A stretch of DNA of 64,000 bases from Paenibacillus sp. RUD330 (GCF_002243345.2 NZ_CP022655.2:1390001-1454000), one strand, 5' to 3'. Shown: positions 1-9,395, numbered from the stretch's first letter. Numbers and translations are program-made. Notes: generated from the letters alone by a model not told the origin.

Positions 1-950
1 TCCGCCTCGTCGAAATAGCGGATCCGCACCGCGTCCGGATGGCCTTCGATCAAGCCTCCGTATCCGGCATGGGCGTCGGTCCAAATATTGATGAGTCCGA
101 ATATCTCGATCTCCCTCGAGATGCCGTGGCCCTCTCCCAGGGCCACGTAACGGTCCATGGCCGAGAAGTCGCAGTGGAAGCGCCCGTCTGCGCTCTTGCG
201 GACAGGAATGATGCTGTATTCGTTGAGATCCGACGGCTCCGCGTCGATGAAGGAGCTTTGTCCGCTCCACGGCTCCTCGGAGACGACGAGCGTCAGAGCC
301 TTTTGGCCCAGCTGGCCGAGGCTGTGCAGGTAGCGGCCGAGCAGGTCGAAGTGGGCATCCGACCAATAGGGAACCTCGTATTTGCGGGCGATATTGCAGT
401 TATGCTGCCACAGATCGAGATAGAACGAATAGTCGGACGGCTCCGGCAGGGCTTCCTCCGAGATCGCGAGGTTGAAATTCAATGTCTCGACGAGGATTTC
501 ATCCTCGAACATGGTGTGCGCATAAAAGCGGATTACGCCGGAATAGGTGCCCGGAGCGGCGCTTTCGGAAGCGTGAAGCTCGATCCAGGCAGGCTGGATG
601 CTCCTTTTCGCCACAAAAACATGGACGTCATCCAGCAGCGTGTCGGCTGTCGGAGTCCCGTTGTCGTCCTCGATAAGCCCGACCCACTTGATCTCCGAAC
701 GGACGGGAGCGTCCGTCTCCAGCTCGCAGCGGATGATCTTGAGCGGGCCGCCCTTCCACAGGAGCGCGTCATGGCCGCAAGTCGCGAGGAAATCCTCTTC
801 ATCCGAGCTGACGAGCGCCTGGAAGGCCGCGCTGTCCCGGCGGCAGCAGCGCAAATCCAGATGCTTGACCGCTGCATCCTTCCGGCCTTGATCCCACCAG
901 TTCACGGAACGTTTGTATTTGTAGAACATGGACTGCAACCCGATATTCAT
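1..950 (-). CDS. DUF4091 / GH123-like glycosidase-like protein, C-terminally truncated by window edge
   Basis: An open frame of 316 complete codons runs leftwards from an ATG at 948-950 and leaves the window at position 1. An AGAAGGTG ribosome site lies 6 bases upstream of the start. The first ~130 residues look like a beta-rich domain, followed by a segment beginning LDLWQHNCNIAR, SEEPWSG and IFGLINIW that resembles the start of the TIM-barrel in DUF4091 proteins, a family distantly related to GH123 hexosaminidases. There is no signal peptide, so it should be cytoplasmic. The substrate cannot be read from the sequence. The complete frame with good codon use makes the gene certain; the family call is from memory of similar proteins. 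Confidence 0.72.
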   Translation of the reverse strand, partial: MNIGLQSMFYKYKRSVNWWDQGRKDAAVKHLDLRCCRRDSAAFQALVSSDEEDFLATCGHDALLWKGGPLKIIRCELETDAPVRSEIKWVGLIEDDNGTPTADTLLDDVHVFVAKRSIQPAWIELHASESAAPGTYSGVIRFYAHTMFEDEILVETLNFNLAISEEALPEPSDYSFYLDLWQHNCNIARKYEVPYWSDAHFDLLGRYLHSLGQLGQKALTLVVSEEPWSGQSSFIDAEPSDLNEYSIIPVRKSADGRFHCDFSAMDRYVALGEGHGISREIEIFGLINIWTDAHAGYGGLIEGHPDAVRIRYFDEA

Positions 951-1051
951 GAAGCACCTTCTTTCGCGAGAGTAGCGGTTGTTCTTCAAGGCCGACGTCC
1001 CGGCTGCGGCACTATTTGTTGATGAGCCTTCCTTCGTAGACACATAGGAAT

Positions 1052-1215
1052 GACCATTCACGCCGGTCTATGTTTGACGAGCTTTGCTGCTTGTTGCATA
1101 GTACCCAAGCGCTCATGCTGGTCTAAGGGTAAACGAGCCTCATGGTTGCTTGATACACATCCGAGCCCCTCACGACGGACATCGATTCAACGAGCTTCCA
1201 TGATCGGGTTTTAGA
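1052..1215. repeat. Three degenerate ~58-bp direct repeats
   Basis: Three successive segments each carry a version of CTCACGCCGGTCTA followed about 10 bases later by AACGAGCTT and a CATGG-like end. They are diverged and fill part of the non-coding stretch 951-1519. I see no gene, promoter or terminator of note in that stretch apart from these and the 22-mer motifs downstream. Confidence 0.4.
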
Positions 1216-1312
1216 GTAAACATGCATTCAAGCTGTCTATGCGCCGACAAATTCCTTTTCTCGGGCAGCATAAACTCCTTGCACCGAGCTTCAGGCGCAG
1301 CGGCAGGCGCCG

Positions 1313-1494
1313 ATCGGACATACGATCCGCTATTTAGAGGAAAAGCGAGATCAGGGCATAGCTATCGGACATAGGATCCGTTATTCTTTGAATTTCTATT
1401 GTCATTTAGATATAAACAACGAAATAGCGGAACGTATGTCCGATAAAGTTGAATATGCCCCCGAAACAGTCAAATAGCGGAACGTATGTCCGAT
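1313..1494. repeat. Four copies of a 22-bp intergenic motif, two in each orientation
   Basis: The motif starts ATCGGACAT and ends GATCCG(T/C)TATT. Forward copies are at 1313-1334 and 1364-1385; reverse-complement copies are at 1423-1444 and 1473-1494. The forward and reverse pairs could fold into long hairpins. The same motif recurs at 17411-17751, so it is a dispersed family rather than a local duplication. The function is unknown. Confidence 0.8.
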
Positions 1495-1519
1495 AAAGCT
1501 GGAATGCCCCCGATTTTGC

Positions 1520-2629
1520 TCAAATGCCCCCGGGATATACCTTGTTCAGACCCATCGAGCCTACCTCCGGAGTTCGGCCAGTCGGCTCGTGGCGCTGCTG
1601 CTCCCGAATGACGGTCCCATCCTCCAGACGGATCCAGCTTTCGAATTCCCTGCTGCCCTCCCGCATGCGGATGACACGGGCGCCGGGCAGGAACGGACGG
1701 TCGAGATAGCCATTGCGCGTCGTCCGTCCGAAGCTAAGCCGGATGCCATGCCAATCTCCCCAGTAATCATGGCCGTGGTCATGCCCGGCGAAAGTGCCGA
1801 CGACGTCGCCCATCTCGACCATCGCGGCGAACATGCCCGAGTTGATCCAGGGAGCGCAGGAGAAGTCGGCATTGCGCTCGCCGTAGCAGACCGCGAAATC
1901 CCAGACGTCGTTGTATTCCGGCAACGGGATGTGGAAGAAAGCCAGCGACGGCAACGGCACGCCGCCGTTGCCGTCGGTCAGCCGCTGCGACTGCGAGGCG
2001 TACCAGTCGATCTGGTCGCGGCGGATCCAATCGTAGAAGCCCATCCGGGTGTATTCCAGCGGTGAATAGCTGCCGGAGTCGAGAAAGTACAGCGCGGCCG
2101 CCGCCTCGTACTCATTGCCGCGAGCGGCAACCGCCGGCTTGCTCCCGGCGATGCCTGCCCCGGCCGCCGCCTCGTCCTCATTGCCGCCAGCGGCAACCGC
2201 CGGCTTGCTCTCCTGCCCGGCTCCCGAGCCCATCACGGTCAGCACATAGTTGCCGCTGCCGTGGATGCCCGGAGGGTCGGGCTTGGCCGCGTTGAGCGGA
2301 TAAGCCAGCTGCAGAGCATGCAGCTGCTCCCTCGTAACCATTCCCTCCGAGTCGTGGTTGCCGAATACGGCCGCCCACCGCACGCCGGCCTGTTCCGGAA
2401 CGCGGCATGCCCGGCGGAAAGCCTCGACCGGATCGGGGTGGCCGAGGGAGGCGATGACATCGCCCGTGAACACGGCCAGATCGGCGTCCTCGGTCCTCAG
2501 AATCCGTTCCATCATGGCGGCCATGCGCCGCTCTTCTTCGTCGTCGCGGCAAAATTCCGTGTCGGTGAACTGCACGATCGTGAACGTGCCGTCCCCGCGG
2601 AACCGCAGCGGCGGCTTGCGGCTCCTCAT
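1520..2629 (-). CDS. Calcineurin-like metallophosphoesterase
   Basis: This 369-residue protein has the metallophosphoesterase metal-site motifs in order: FTDTEF near residue 21, FTGDV, FGNHDSEG and, near the C-terminus, GHDHGHDY. It has no signal peptide, so it likely hydrolyses a phosphoester in the cytoplasm. Its start overlaps the stop of the upstream phosphodiesterase gene by 4 bases, so the two are probably translationally coupled. Residues ~140-178 are an odd insert: two near-identical copies of a 50-bp sequence (2095-2144 and 2161-2210, period 66 bp) encoding SKPAVAA(G/R)GNE(D/Y)EAAA. The insert is in frame and falls between conserved blocks, so the enzyme may remain active. The substrate is unknown. 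Confidence 0.85.
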   Translation of the reverse strand: MRSRKPPLRFRGDGTFTIVQFTDTEFCRDDEEERRMAAMMERILRTEDADLAVFTGDVIASLGHPDPVEAFRRACRVPEQAGVRWAAVFGNHDSEGMVTREQLHALQLAYPLNAAKPDPPGIHGSGNYVLTVMGSGAGQESKPAVAAGGNEDEAAAGAGIAGSKPAVAARGNEYEAAAALYFLDSGSYSPLEYTRMGFYDWIRRDQIDWYASQSQRLTDGNGGVPLPSLAFFHIPLPEYNDVWDFAVCYGERNADFSCAPWINSGMFAAMVEMGDVVGTFAGHDHGHDYWGDWHGIRLSFGRTTRNGYLDRPFLPGARVIRMREGSREFESWIRLEDGTVIREQQRHEPTGRTPEVGSMGLNKVYPGGI

Positions 2630-3459
2630 GTCCCGAACAGCCCTTCCGGAATGCGGGCATCCACGCCGCTCGGCAGCTGGAGTCCGAGCGCGCGAGCGGC
2701 TACGGCCGCAGTGTCCTTGATGCTGACCGGAGCGGTGAGCTCACCCGGGGCGATGCCGGGTCCTACGCATCCCCAGAAGACGTTTTTGTCCATCTCATGC
2801 TCGCTGCCGTGGCTGAACTTGTCCGCGCCGCCGCCGCCGTGATCCGTGAGCAGGATGATCAGGCTGTCCTCCAGCAGTCCCAGACGGCCGATGGCGTCCA
2901 CGACGCTTCCGAGCAAACGGTCGCACTCGGAGATGGCTTGCAGGTAAGGGAGCGAGTCGGGACCGTAGCCGTACCGGTGTCCGGAGCCGTCCGGCTCGTC
3001 GAGCTGGAGGAAGAGCAGAGCTGCATCCGGGTTCGCCTCCAAGTAGCGGATCAGCTCGGGGACGAGCTCCGCATCGGGGGCGGACAGCTTCTCGACGCCG
3101 GCGTTCCTTTCAATAATGCCGTCGTTGATCGGTCCCCAGCCGGTGAAGGAAGCGAGCTTGGCTTGCGGCAGCTGCTCCCGCGCCAGACGGAACAGGGAAG
3201 GATAGGGAGATTCGGCCGGAAAAGGCTCGGTCGCCGCGATCTCATTGGTCAGCCCATGCCGGGCCGGAACGACTCCATGCAGCACGGAGCCCCAGCATTC
3301 CGCGCTGATCGTCGGAGACTCCGCCTGCGCCGCGTACGTGTAGGCGCCTTGCGGAAGGAATGCGTCCAGGAAAGGCGTCTGCGCCTGCTGCACGAAGTTC
3401 CCGGCTCCGTCCATGCCCAAAATAAACACCCTCTTGATGATTGCTTCTTTCTTTGCCAT
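2626..3459 (-). CDS. Alkaline-phosphatase-superfamily phosphodiesterase / nucleotide pyrophosphatase
   Basis: This 277-residue protein belongs to the type I phosphodiesterase/nucleotide pyrophosphatase family. Visible motifs are the first metal site GMDGAG near residue 15, the nucleophile region SPTISAECW, LDEPDGSGHRYG, and the paired C-terminal metal sites LTDHGGGG and HGSEHEMDKN. It is shorter than secreted NPP enzymes and has no signal peptide, consistent with a compact cytoplasmic version. It is the first gene of a two-gene operon with the downstream metallophosphoesterase. Two unrelated phosphoesterase folds in one operon suggest successive steps on one phosphodiester substrate, which is inference. 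Confidence 0.85.
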   Translation of the reverse strand: MAKKEAIIKRVFILGMDGAGNFVQQAQTPFLDAFLPQGAYTYAAQAESPTISAECWGSVLHGVVPARHGLTNEIAATEPFPAESPYPSLFRLAREQLPQAKLASFTGWGPINDGIIERNAGVEKLSAPDAELVPELIRYLEANPDAALLFLQLDEPDGSGHRYGYGPDSLPYLQAISECDRLLGSVVDAIGRLGLLEDSLIILLTDHGGGGADKFSHGSEHEMDKNVFWGCVGPGIAPGELTAPVSIKDTAAVAARALGLQLPSGVDARIPEGLFGT

Positions 3460-3713
3460 TATGTCACCTTCCTAGGAATGGATAGGAGGCGGCATCCGCC
3501 GCCGGTTCCCTTGCTCACCGCTAGCATAAAGAGGGCGGAGAGCACCGTCAATACGATCCGGCGCCGCCGGAACAACAAGTCACGAGCGTGGCAACGGGAA
3601 GTCATGATCCTAGTAGCTGGCCCGTCCGGCGAATCCCTATAATGAGTCCATAAGCCGCCGCGGCAGAGAACGGCTGCGGCAGCATACAAGACAACATTGG
3701 GAGGCGGATAGAG

Positions 3714-4679
3714 TTGGAGACGGCTGTCAAGCAAGCGGCTGAAGTCCGGCGCGACACGAGAACGAGCGCCTTTCTGCGCAAGCTGAAGAAATACCGGGCC
3801 CTGCTGATCATGACGGTTCCCGGACTGATCTACCTCATCATCAACAACTATATTCCGATGTACGGCGTCATTCTTGCCTTCAAGACGCTCAGCTACGACA
3901 AGGGCATCTGGAACAGTCCCTGGTCGGGCCTCGACAACTTCAAGTTTCTGTTCAACTCGCCGGACGCCTTCATCATCACGCGCAATACCGTGCTGTACAA
4001 CGTCGTCTTCATCGTCGTGAATACGGTGTTCGCCCTGCTGGTGGCGATCCTGATCAACGAGATCAAGGGCAAGGCCATCTCCCGCTTCTACCAGAGCACA
4101 TTCCTGCTCCCGCATATCGTCTCCATGGTCGTGGTTGCCTATCTCGTCTACGGCTTCCTCAATCAGGACAGCGGTCTCGTGAACACGGTCCTGACGAAAT
4201 ACTTCCACAAGGATTCCATCGCGTGGTACAGCGAGGCCGGCTACTGGCCTTACATCCTGGTCATCGTGAACGCGTGGAAAAACGCAGGCTACTTGTCGAT
4301 CATCTACTTTGCCGCCATCATCGGCATCGACAAGGAATACTACGAAGCCGCCAGGATCGACGGCGCGACCCGCTGGAAGCAGATGACGGCGATCACGCTG
4401 CCGCTCATCATGCCGGTCATCCTCATCATGACGCTCATGGCCGTCAGCAGCATTCTGCGCTCGGACTTCGGCCTCTTCTATCAGGTGACGATGGCTTCCG
4501 GTCCGCTCATTCCGACGACAAATACGATCGACACCTTCGTCTACCGCGCCATGGTGCAGCTGGGCGACATCGGAATGTCTTCGGCCGCTGGCCTGTACCA
4601 ATCCGTCGTCTGCTTCTTCCTGATCCTCGGCGCCAACCTCGCCGTAAGACGTTACGACAAGAACAGCTCGCTCTTCTGA
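3714..4679 (+). CDS. Carbohydrate ABC transporter permease, LplB type
   Basis: This 321-residue inner-membrane permease starts at TTG 3714, preceded by GGGAGGCGG 7 bases upstream. It has six predicted membrane segments and the permease EAA loop EYYEAARIDGATRWKQM near residue 205, which contacts the ATPase. The family imports sugars or oligosaccharides using a separate ATPase such as MsmX; none is encoded here, which is normal for LplB/YtcP systems. It is followed after 20 bases by the partner permease and then the binding lipoprotein. The substrate is likely a plant or complex polysaccharide fragment, but this is inferred only from nearby hydrolases. Confidence 0.93.
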   Translation: METAVKQAAEVRRDTRTSAFLRKLKKYRALLIMTVPGLIYLIINNYIPMYGVILAFKTLSYDKGIWNSPWSGLDNFKFLFNSPDAFIITRNTVLYNVVFIVVNTVFALLVAILINEIKGKAISRFYQSTFLLPHIVSMVVVAYLVYGFLNQDSGLVNTVLTKYFHKDSIAWYSEAGYWPYILVIVNAWKNAGYLSIIYFAAIIGIDKEYYEAARIDGATRWKQMTAITLPLIMPVILIMTLMAVSSILRSDFGLFYQVTMASGPLIPTTNTIDTFVYRAMVQLGDIGMSSAAGLYQSVVCFFLILGANLAVRRYDKNSSLF

Positions 4680-4699
4680 GAAAGGAGGCTTTCCGCAAC

Positions 4700-5590
4700 A
4701 TGACCGGAGCCATGAATTCCCGACACCCGTTCATCCATCTGTTCTTCTGGCTGTTCGTGCTCTTCTCGCTCGTGCCGTTCCTGCTGGTGTTCATGGTATC
4801 GATATCCGGCGAGGAGTCGATTCTGAAGCACGGCTACTCGCTCTTCCCGAGCGAATTCAGCACCGGAGCGTATTCGTTCCTCTTCAACGACTTCTCCACC
4901 ATCGCCAAGGCGTACGGAGTGACGATCGCCGTAACGCTCATCGGCACCGTGGTCAGCCTTCTGATCACTTGCTTGTATGCGTATCCGCTGTCGCGGCCGG
5001 ATATGCCCTTCCGCCGCACGCTCAGCTTCTTCCTCTTCTTCACGATGCTGTTCGGAGGCGGGATGGCGCCTTGGTACCTGACCTACGTCAACATGTTCGG
5101 GATCAAAAACACGCTGCTGTCGATGATCATCCCGAACCTGCTGCTGAGCGCCTTCAACGTGCTGCTCATGCGCAGCTTCTTCTCCACTTCGATTCCCGAC
5201 TCCATCCTGGAGTCCGCCACGATCGACGGAGCGAGCGAATGGACGATCTTCAAAAGCATCGTCATCCCGCTCTCTCTTCCCATCGTCGCCACGATCGGAT
5301 TGTTCAACGTCCTCGCCTACTGGAACGACTGGTATAATTGCATGCTGTTCATCGACAAGCAGGAATTGTACAATATCCAGTATTTGATGACGAAGACGCT
5401 CAACAACGTGCAGTATCTGATCATGAAGGCGGGATCGAACGCTCAGGCAGGCGAGCAGCTGGCCAAAATGCCCCGCGAGACGGTCCGGATGGCTTTCGCG
5501 GTCGTCGGCGTGGCGCCTCTGCTGGCGGCGTATCCGTTCTTCCAGCGCTTCTATATCAGCGGCATCACGAGCGGCGCCGTCAAAGGTTAA
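4700..5590 (+). CDS. Carbohydrate ABC transporter permease, LplC/YtcP type
   Basis: This 296-residue permease is the second half of the importer. The start at ATG 4700 is chosen because AAAGGAGG lies at 4681-4688; the frame stays open far upstream but that part overlaps the first permease. It has six membrane segments, with an EAA-type loop reading ESATIDGASEWTIFKSI around residue 175. The C-terminus SGITSGAVKG is typical of the family. It sits 55 bases before the solute-binding protein and is clearly in the same operon. Confidence 0.93.
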   Translation: MTGAMNSRHPFIHLFFWLFVLFSLVPFLLVFMVSISGEESILKHGYSLFPSEFSTGAYSFLFNDFSTIAKAYGVTIAVTLIGTVVSLLITCLYAYPLSRPDMPFRRTLSFFLFFTMLFGGGMAPWYLTYVNMFGIKNTLLSMIIPNLLLSAFNVLLMRSFFSTSIPDSILESATIDGASEWTIFKSIVIPLSLPIVATIGLFNVLAYWNDWYNCMLFIDKQELYNIQYLMTKTLNNVQYLIMKAGSNAQAGEQLAKMPRETVRMAFAVVGVAPLLAAYPFFQRFYISGITSGAVKG

Positions 5591-5645
5591 GCCGGACGCT
5601 CTCCTTCCATACAAGCATCTGATTGCGACGAAAGGGGTTCAGTAC

Positions 5646-7175
5646 ATGAAAAAGTCCATTTACACGCTGTCCATGCTGGCGCTCGGAGGCATGCTGGCGC
5701 TCGCCGGCTGCGGGAACGGCAACAACGGAGGGAATGCGGACAACTCCGCTTCCGGCACAGCCAATGCGGGAGCCGAAGGCGCCGCAGCGGCCGGCGGCCT
5801 CAAGCCTTACAAGATCACCCTCGTCTACCCGGGCTCGGCGCCGAAGGATCTGCAGATGGTGCAGGATGCCATGAGCAAGTATCTGACCGAGAAGATCAAC
5901 GCGACGATCGAGCTCAAGCCGATCGAGTGGGGCTCCTGGGACGACAAGACGAACCTGATGAAGCTGTCCAACGAACCGTTCGACCTCATGTTCACGGCCA
6001 GCTGGTTCAACTACGCGAAGGACGTGTCCAAGGGACAGTTCCTGCCGCTAGAAGACCTGATGGCCAAGAACGGCAAGGACATTCAGGGCGTGCTCGGCGA
6101 TGACTTCATCAACGGAGCCAAGATCAGCGGCAAGCTGTACGGCCTGCCGACGCACAAGGAATTCGCCCAAGGCTTCGGCCTCGTGCTCGACAAGAAGCTG
6201 GTCGACAAGTATCACTTCAACACCGACGGCATCAAGACGCTCGACGACCTGGAGACGATGTTCGACACGGTCAAGAAAAACGAGCCCGGCGTCACCCCGA
6301 TCGTCAGCCTGAAGCTGAGCAACATCTGGTCGGCGGCGAACTCGGACTTCCTCGTCACGGGTCTGGGCATCCCGCGCGGAAGCACGGAGCTGAAGGCGGT
6401 CGATTCGCTCGGCGACGAGCCGAGCGAGTTCGACAAGAAGATGGACAAATGGGTCAAGGCCGGTTATTTCGACAAGGATTACCTGACCTCGGACGCCGAT
6501 CAGGGCCTGAACCTCATCAAGGCCGGCAAAGCCTTCTCCGTCGCCCAATCGCTCAAGCCGGGCAAGGACAAGGAGCTGAGCGTGACGTCGGGAGTGGATC
6601 TCGTGCAGGTGGAGATCGCCAAGCCCTTCACGGTCACCGGCGACGCGCAAGGAGCGATGCTCGCGATCTCGCGGACATCCAAGGATCCGGACCGCACGAT
6701 GATGTTCCTCAACATGCTCTATACGGATAAGGAACTGCTGAACATGCTCGTCTGGGGCATCGAAGGCGTCCACTACGTGAAGAAATCGGACAACATCATC
6801 GGCTATCCGGATGGCGTCACCGCGGAAACGACCGGTTATCCGAATCCGGGCGGCTGGATGTTCGGCGATCAGTTCAAGGATTACCTGTGGGAGAACGAAG
6901 ATCCGCAGAAATGGGAGAAGTTCGAGGAGTTCAACAAAAGCGCGGACCATTCCATCGCACTCGGCTTCACCTTCGATCAGGAGCCGGTGAAGGCGGAGCT
7001 CGCCTCCATCGCCAACGTCGACAAGGAGTTCCAGCCGCTGCTCAACGGGGCCACGCTGGAGAACCGCCCGAAAATCATCGAGAAATACCGCAAGAAACGC
7101 GATGCGGCAGGCTTCGCGAAGGTCAAGACGGAGCTTCAGCGTCAGCTTGACGAATGGGCGAAAACCCAGAAATAA
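5646..7175 (+). CDS. Extracellular sugar-binding lipoprotein of the ABC importer (LplA/YtcQ type)
   Basis: This 509-residue protein has a lipoprotein signal peptide with the lipobox LALAGC, so Cys22 should be lipidated and anchor it to the outer face of the membrane. A low-complexity Asn/Gly/Ala tether follows to about residue 50. The rest is a family 1 extracellular solute-binding fold with the DUF3502-like C-terminal part seen in LplA and YtcQ. AAAGGGG precedes the ATG. It captures the carbohydrate for the two permeases encoded just upstream. A strong terminator follows at 7187-7227, separating it from the sensor kinase gene. Confidence 0.93.
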   Translation: MKKSIYTLSMLALGGMLALAGCGNGNNGGNADNSASGTANAGAEGAAAAGGLKPYKITLVYPGSAPKDLQMVQDAMSKYLTEKINATIELKPIEWGSWDDKTNLMKLSNEPFDLMFTASWFNYAKDVSKGQFLPLEDLMAKNGKDIQGVLGDDFINGAKISGKLYGLPTHKEFAQGFGLVLDKKLVDKYHFNTDGIKTLDDLETMFDTVKKNEPGVTPIVSLKLSNIWSAANSDFLVTGLGIPRGSTELKAVDSLGDEPSEFDKKMDKWVKAGYFDKDYLTSDADQGLNLIKAGKAFSVAQSLKPGKDKELSVTSGVDLVQVEIAKPFTVTGDAQGAMLAISRTSKDPDRTMMFLNMLYTDKELLNMLVWGIEGVHYVKKSDNIIGYPDGVTAETTGYPNPGGWMFGDQFKDYLWENEDPQKWEKFEEFNKSADHSIALGFTFDQEPVKAELASIANVDKEFQPLLNGATLENRPKIIEKYRKKRDAAGFAKVKTELQRQLDEWAKTQK

Positions 7176-7186
7176 GCGATAGGCAC

Positions 7187-7227
7187 GGAAGGAACGGCGA
7201 AAAAAATTCGCCGCTTCCTTCCTTTTT
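7187..7227 (+). terminator. Rho-independent terminator after the ABC importer operon
   Basis: A stem of GGAAG and CGGCGAA pairs with TTCGCCG and CTTCC around a short A-rich loop and is followed by TTTTT. It lies 12 bases after the stop of the binding-protein gene. Confidence 0.9.
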
Positions 7228-7346
7228 GGGTTTTACCCGGAATGGATGGAATTTCCGGCCTCGGCAGCATGAACGGGCGAGCCGGAAAGCGGAGAGTATG
7301 CGATAATAGCCAAAAGCCAGAAAGCTTGAGAGCTAAAAGCTAGAAC

Positions 7347-7442
7347 GCTAAAAAGCTAAAAAGCTAAAAAGCTAAAAAGCTAAAAAGCTAAAAAGCTAAA
7401 AAGCTAAAAAGCTAGAAAGCTAGAAAGCTAGAAAGCTAGAAA
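7347..7442. repeat. 8-bp tandem microsatellite upstream of the sensor kinase
   Basis: Eight perfect copies of GCTAAAAA (7347-7410) are followed by four copies of GCTAGAAA (7411-7442), with degenerate copies from about 7322. The array ends 72 bases before the kinase start and therefore lies in its promoter or leader. The rest of the 339-base gap between the importer and the kinase holds the terminator and no other recognisable element. Confidence 0.95.
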
Positions 7443-7514
7443 GCCAAGCCAAAAGGCGCTGTGAATGCGCTTTATTGCCATCATTTCCTCACTCTGATCC
7501 GGAGGCGGTACTCT

Positions 7515-9395
7515 TTGTCCAGCAAACGCTCCCTTCGCTTCAAGCTCGCCATCGGCTTCGCTCTGCTGGCGGTTCCGCTGCTGTTCATCCTGATCTACAA
7601 CAACCTGGCCGCGACGAGCGTCGTCCGGGAGCAGGTGGCCGAATCCAACAAGAACATGGTGACGCTGTATTCCAATCAGATCCAAACCTCGCTCAGCCGG
7701 GAGTCGAACTTCCTCTACAATCTGGCGATGGACGATCCCAACATTCTCGCGCTCTCGGACACCCGCAAGAGCAACGACAAGATCGAATACGAGCTGGCCA
7801 AAAACCGGATCCTGATCAGCCTGTCCCGCTATCACCGGTACGACAGCAGCGTGGACGTGCAGTTCGTCTATTCCACGGAGACCAAGGAAATGTTCAACAC
7901 CGTCATCCGGACGCTGTATCTGGAGGAGATGGATCTCATCAAGCAGTCCATCTATGAGGTCGTATCGAAAGCAAAGCCGGACAGCCCCTACCTGAGGGAG
8001 TGGAAGCTGGTCAGCTACGGGGACAAGCATGCCCTGATCCGGCTCGTGGACTCGGGCTACGGCTATTATCTGGGGGCTTTCGTGAAGCTGGAGAGCCTGA
8101 GCGTGCCGCTGGAGCTGATCCAGCTCGGGCAGCACGGCTTTTCCGCCTTCTCCGACAGCGGCGGCAGCCTCGTGCTCGCCTCTCCGCTGACCCGCTCGGA
8201 AGCGGGCTCGCTGCGTGTCGCCCCCGAGCGGGATTACCAGACGCTGAGCCTGAAGCAGGAGGATTATCTGGTCGTGAGCAACCGGGTCAAGGATACCGAC
8301 ATGACGCTGAGCGCCTTCATTCCGGAGCAGCGGCTCCTGCAGAAGCTGTCCAAATACCGGACCTACATCAGCCTGATGCCGTTCCTGGCGGGATTCCTGC
8401 TGCTGCTGTGCGTCCTCTATCTCAATCATGTCATCATCAAGCCGATGAACAGCCTCATCCGCGGAATGCGCACCATCAAGCGCGGCGATTGGAAATACCG
8501 GCTTAGCCCCGCCCGTTCGACCGAATTCGCCATAATTAACGAAACCTTTAACGATATGGTGCAGGAAATCGAGGAGCTGAAGATCAATGTGTACGAGGAG
8601 CAGATCCGGGTGCACAAGGCGGAGCTCAAGCAGCTCCAGCTGCAGATCAATCCCCATTTCCTGCTGAACAGCATCAATGTCGTGTACAGCCTGGCCCAGA
8701 TCCGCAATTTCGGCCTGATCCAGTCTATGTGCCTCAACCTGGTCAAATATTTCCGCTTCACCACCCGCATATCGGGCTCGCTCGTAGCGGTCGGAGAAGA
8801 GATGGAGCATATGGACAGCTACCTGCGCATCCAGCAGCTGCGGTTCCCGGGAAGAATCGACTTTGATATCGATATCGACGAGGAGCTGGAGCAGCAGCTG
8901 CTGCCGCCGCTGCTCGTGCAGCCTTTCATCGAGAATGCCGTCAAGCATGGGTTCGATTTCATGGACGAGCCTTTCCGCATCAGCATCTCGGTGCATGATC
9001 CCGGAGCGGCGGCAGCCGGAGCGGAGGGAGCGGAAGGAAGCAGAGACAACGGCGGAACGGACGGATATGGAACCGGATTCAAGGATAGCGCGGGAACGGA
9101 CCGAGGCGGCCGGAGCTTCCAGGTCGTCGTCGAAGACAACGGAGGCGGATTTCCGGAAGAGGTGCTCAAGGAGCTTCAGAGCGGCAGGCGCTTCGAGGCT
9201 TCGGGAGACGAGCATCTCGGCATTTGGAATGTGCATCATCGCCTGAAGCTTCTGTACGGAAGCTCCGCCAGCCTGCAATTCTCGAACAGGGAAGCTGGAG
9301 GCGCCCGGATCGTCATCGTTCTGCCTTTGGACGGAGCGCATAGGAACCAATCTAACGGAGGTGGCATCGATGTATCGCGTGTTGATCGTGGATGA
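7515..9395 (+). CDS. Sensor histidine kinase, YesM family
   Basis: This ~626-residue membrane kinase starts best at TTG 7515, with CGGAGGCGG about 6 bases upstream; a GTG at 7461 is possible but has no ribosome site. It has a membrane segment at residues ~9-30, an extracellular sensor domain of ~250 residues, a second membrane segment at ~284-305, a HAMP region, the His_kinase motif QINPHFLLNS with His381, and an ATPase domain with QPFIENAVKHG, EDNGGGFP and LGIWNVHHRL. Between the N and G boxes lies a Gly/Ser-rich insert at residues ~495-534, longer than usual. It probably senses sugar or the binding lipoprotein and phosphorylates the overlapping AraC-type regulator. Confidence 0.93.
   Translation: MSSKRSLRFKLAIGFALLAVPLLFILIYNNLAATSVVREQVAESNKNMVTLYSNQIQTSLSRESNFLYNLAMDDPNILALSDTRKSNDKIEYELAKNRILISLSRYHRYDSSVDVQFVYSTETKEMFNTVIRTLYLEEMDLIKQSIYEVVSKAKPDSPYLREWKLVSYGDKHALIRLVDSGYGYYLGAFVKLESLSVPLELIQLGQHGFSAFSDSGGSLVLASPLTRSEAGSLRVAPERDYQTLSLKQEDYLVVSNRVKDTDMTLSAFIPEQRLLQKLSKYRTYISLMPFLAGFLLLLCVLYLNHVIIKPMNSLIRGMRTIKRGDWKYRLSPARSTEFAIINETFNDMVQEIEELKINVYEEQIRVHKAELKQLQLQINPHFLLNSINVVYSLAQIRNFGLIQSMCLNLVKYFRFTTRISGSLVAVGEEMEHMDSYLRIQQLRFPGRIDFDIDIDEELEQQLLPPLLVQPFIENAVKHGFDFMDEPFRISISVHDPGAAAAGAEGAEGSRDNGGTDGYGTGFKDSAGTDRGGRSFQVVVEDNGGGFPEEVLKELQSGRRFEASGDEHLGIWNVHHRLKLLYGSSASLQFSNREAGGARIVIVLPLDGAHRNQSNGGGIDVSRVDRG

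Noticed and set aside
39-1022. Plus-strand open frame of 327 codons at the left edge
   Set aside because: It is antisense to the DUF4091-like gene, which has coherent conserved protein sequence, a ribosome site and a proper start at 950.
4223-4699. Extended start of the second permease inside the first permease gene
   Set aside because: The upstream part is Arg/His-rich shadow sequence, while AAAGGAGG and ATG 4700 give the family N-terminus.
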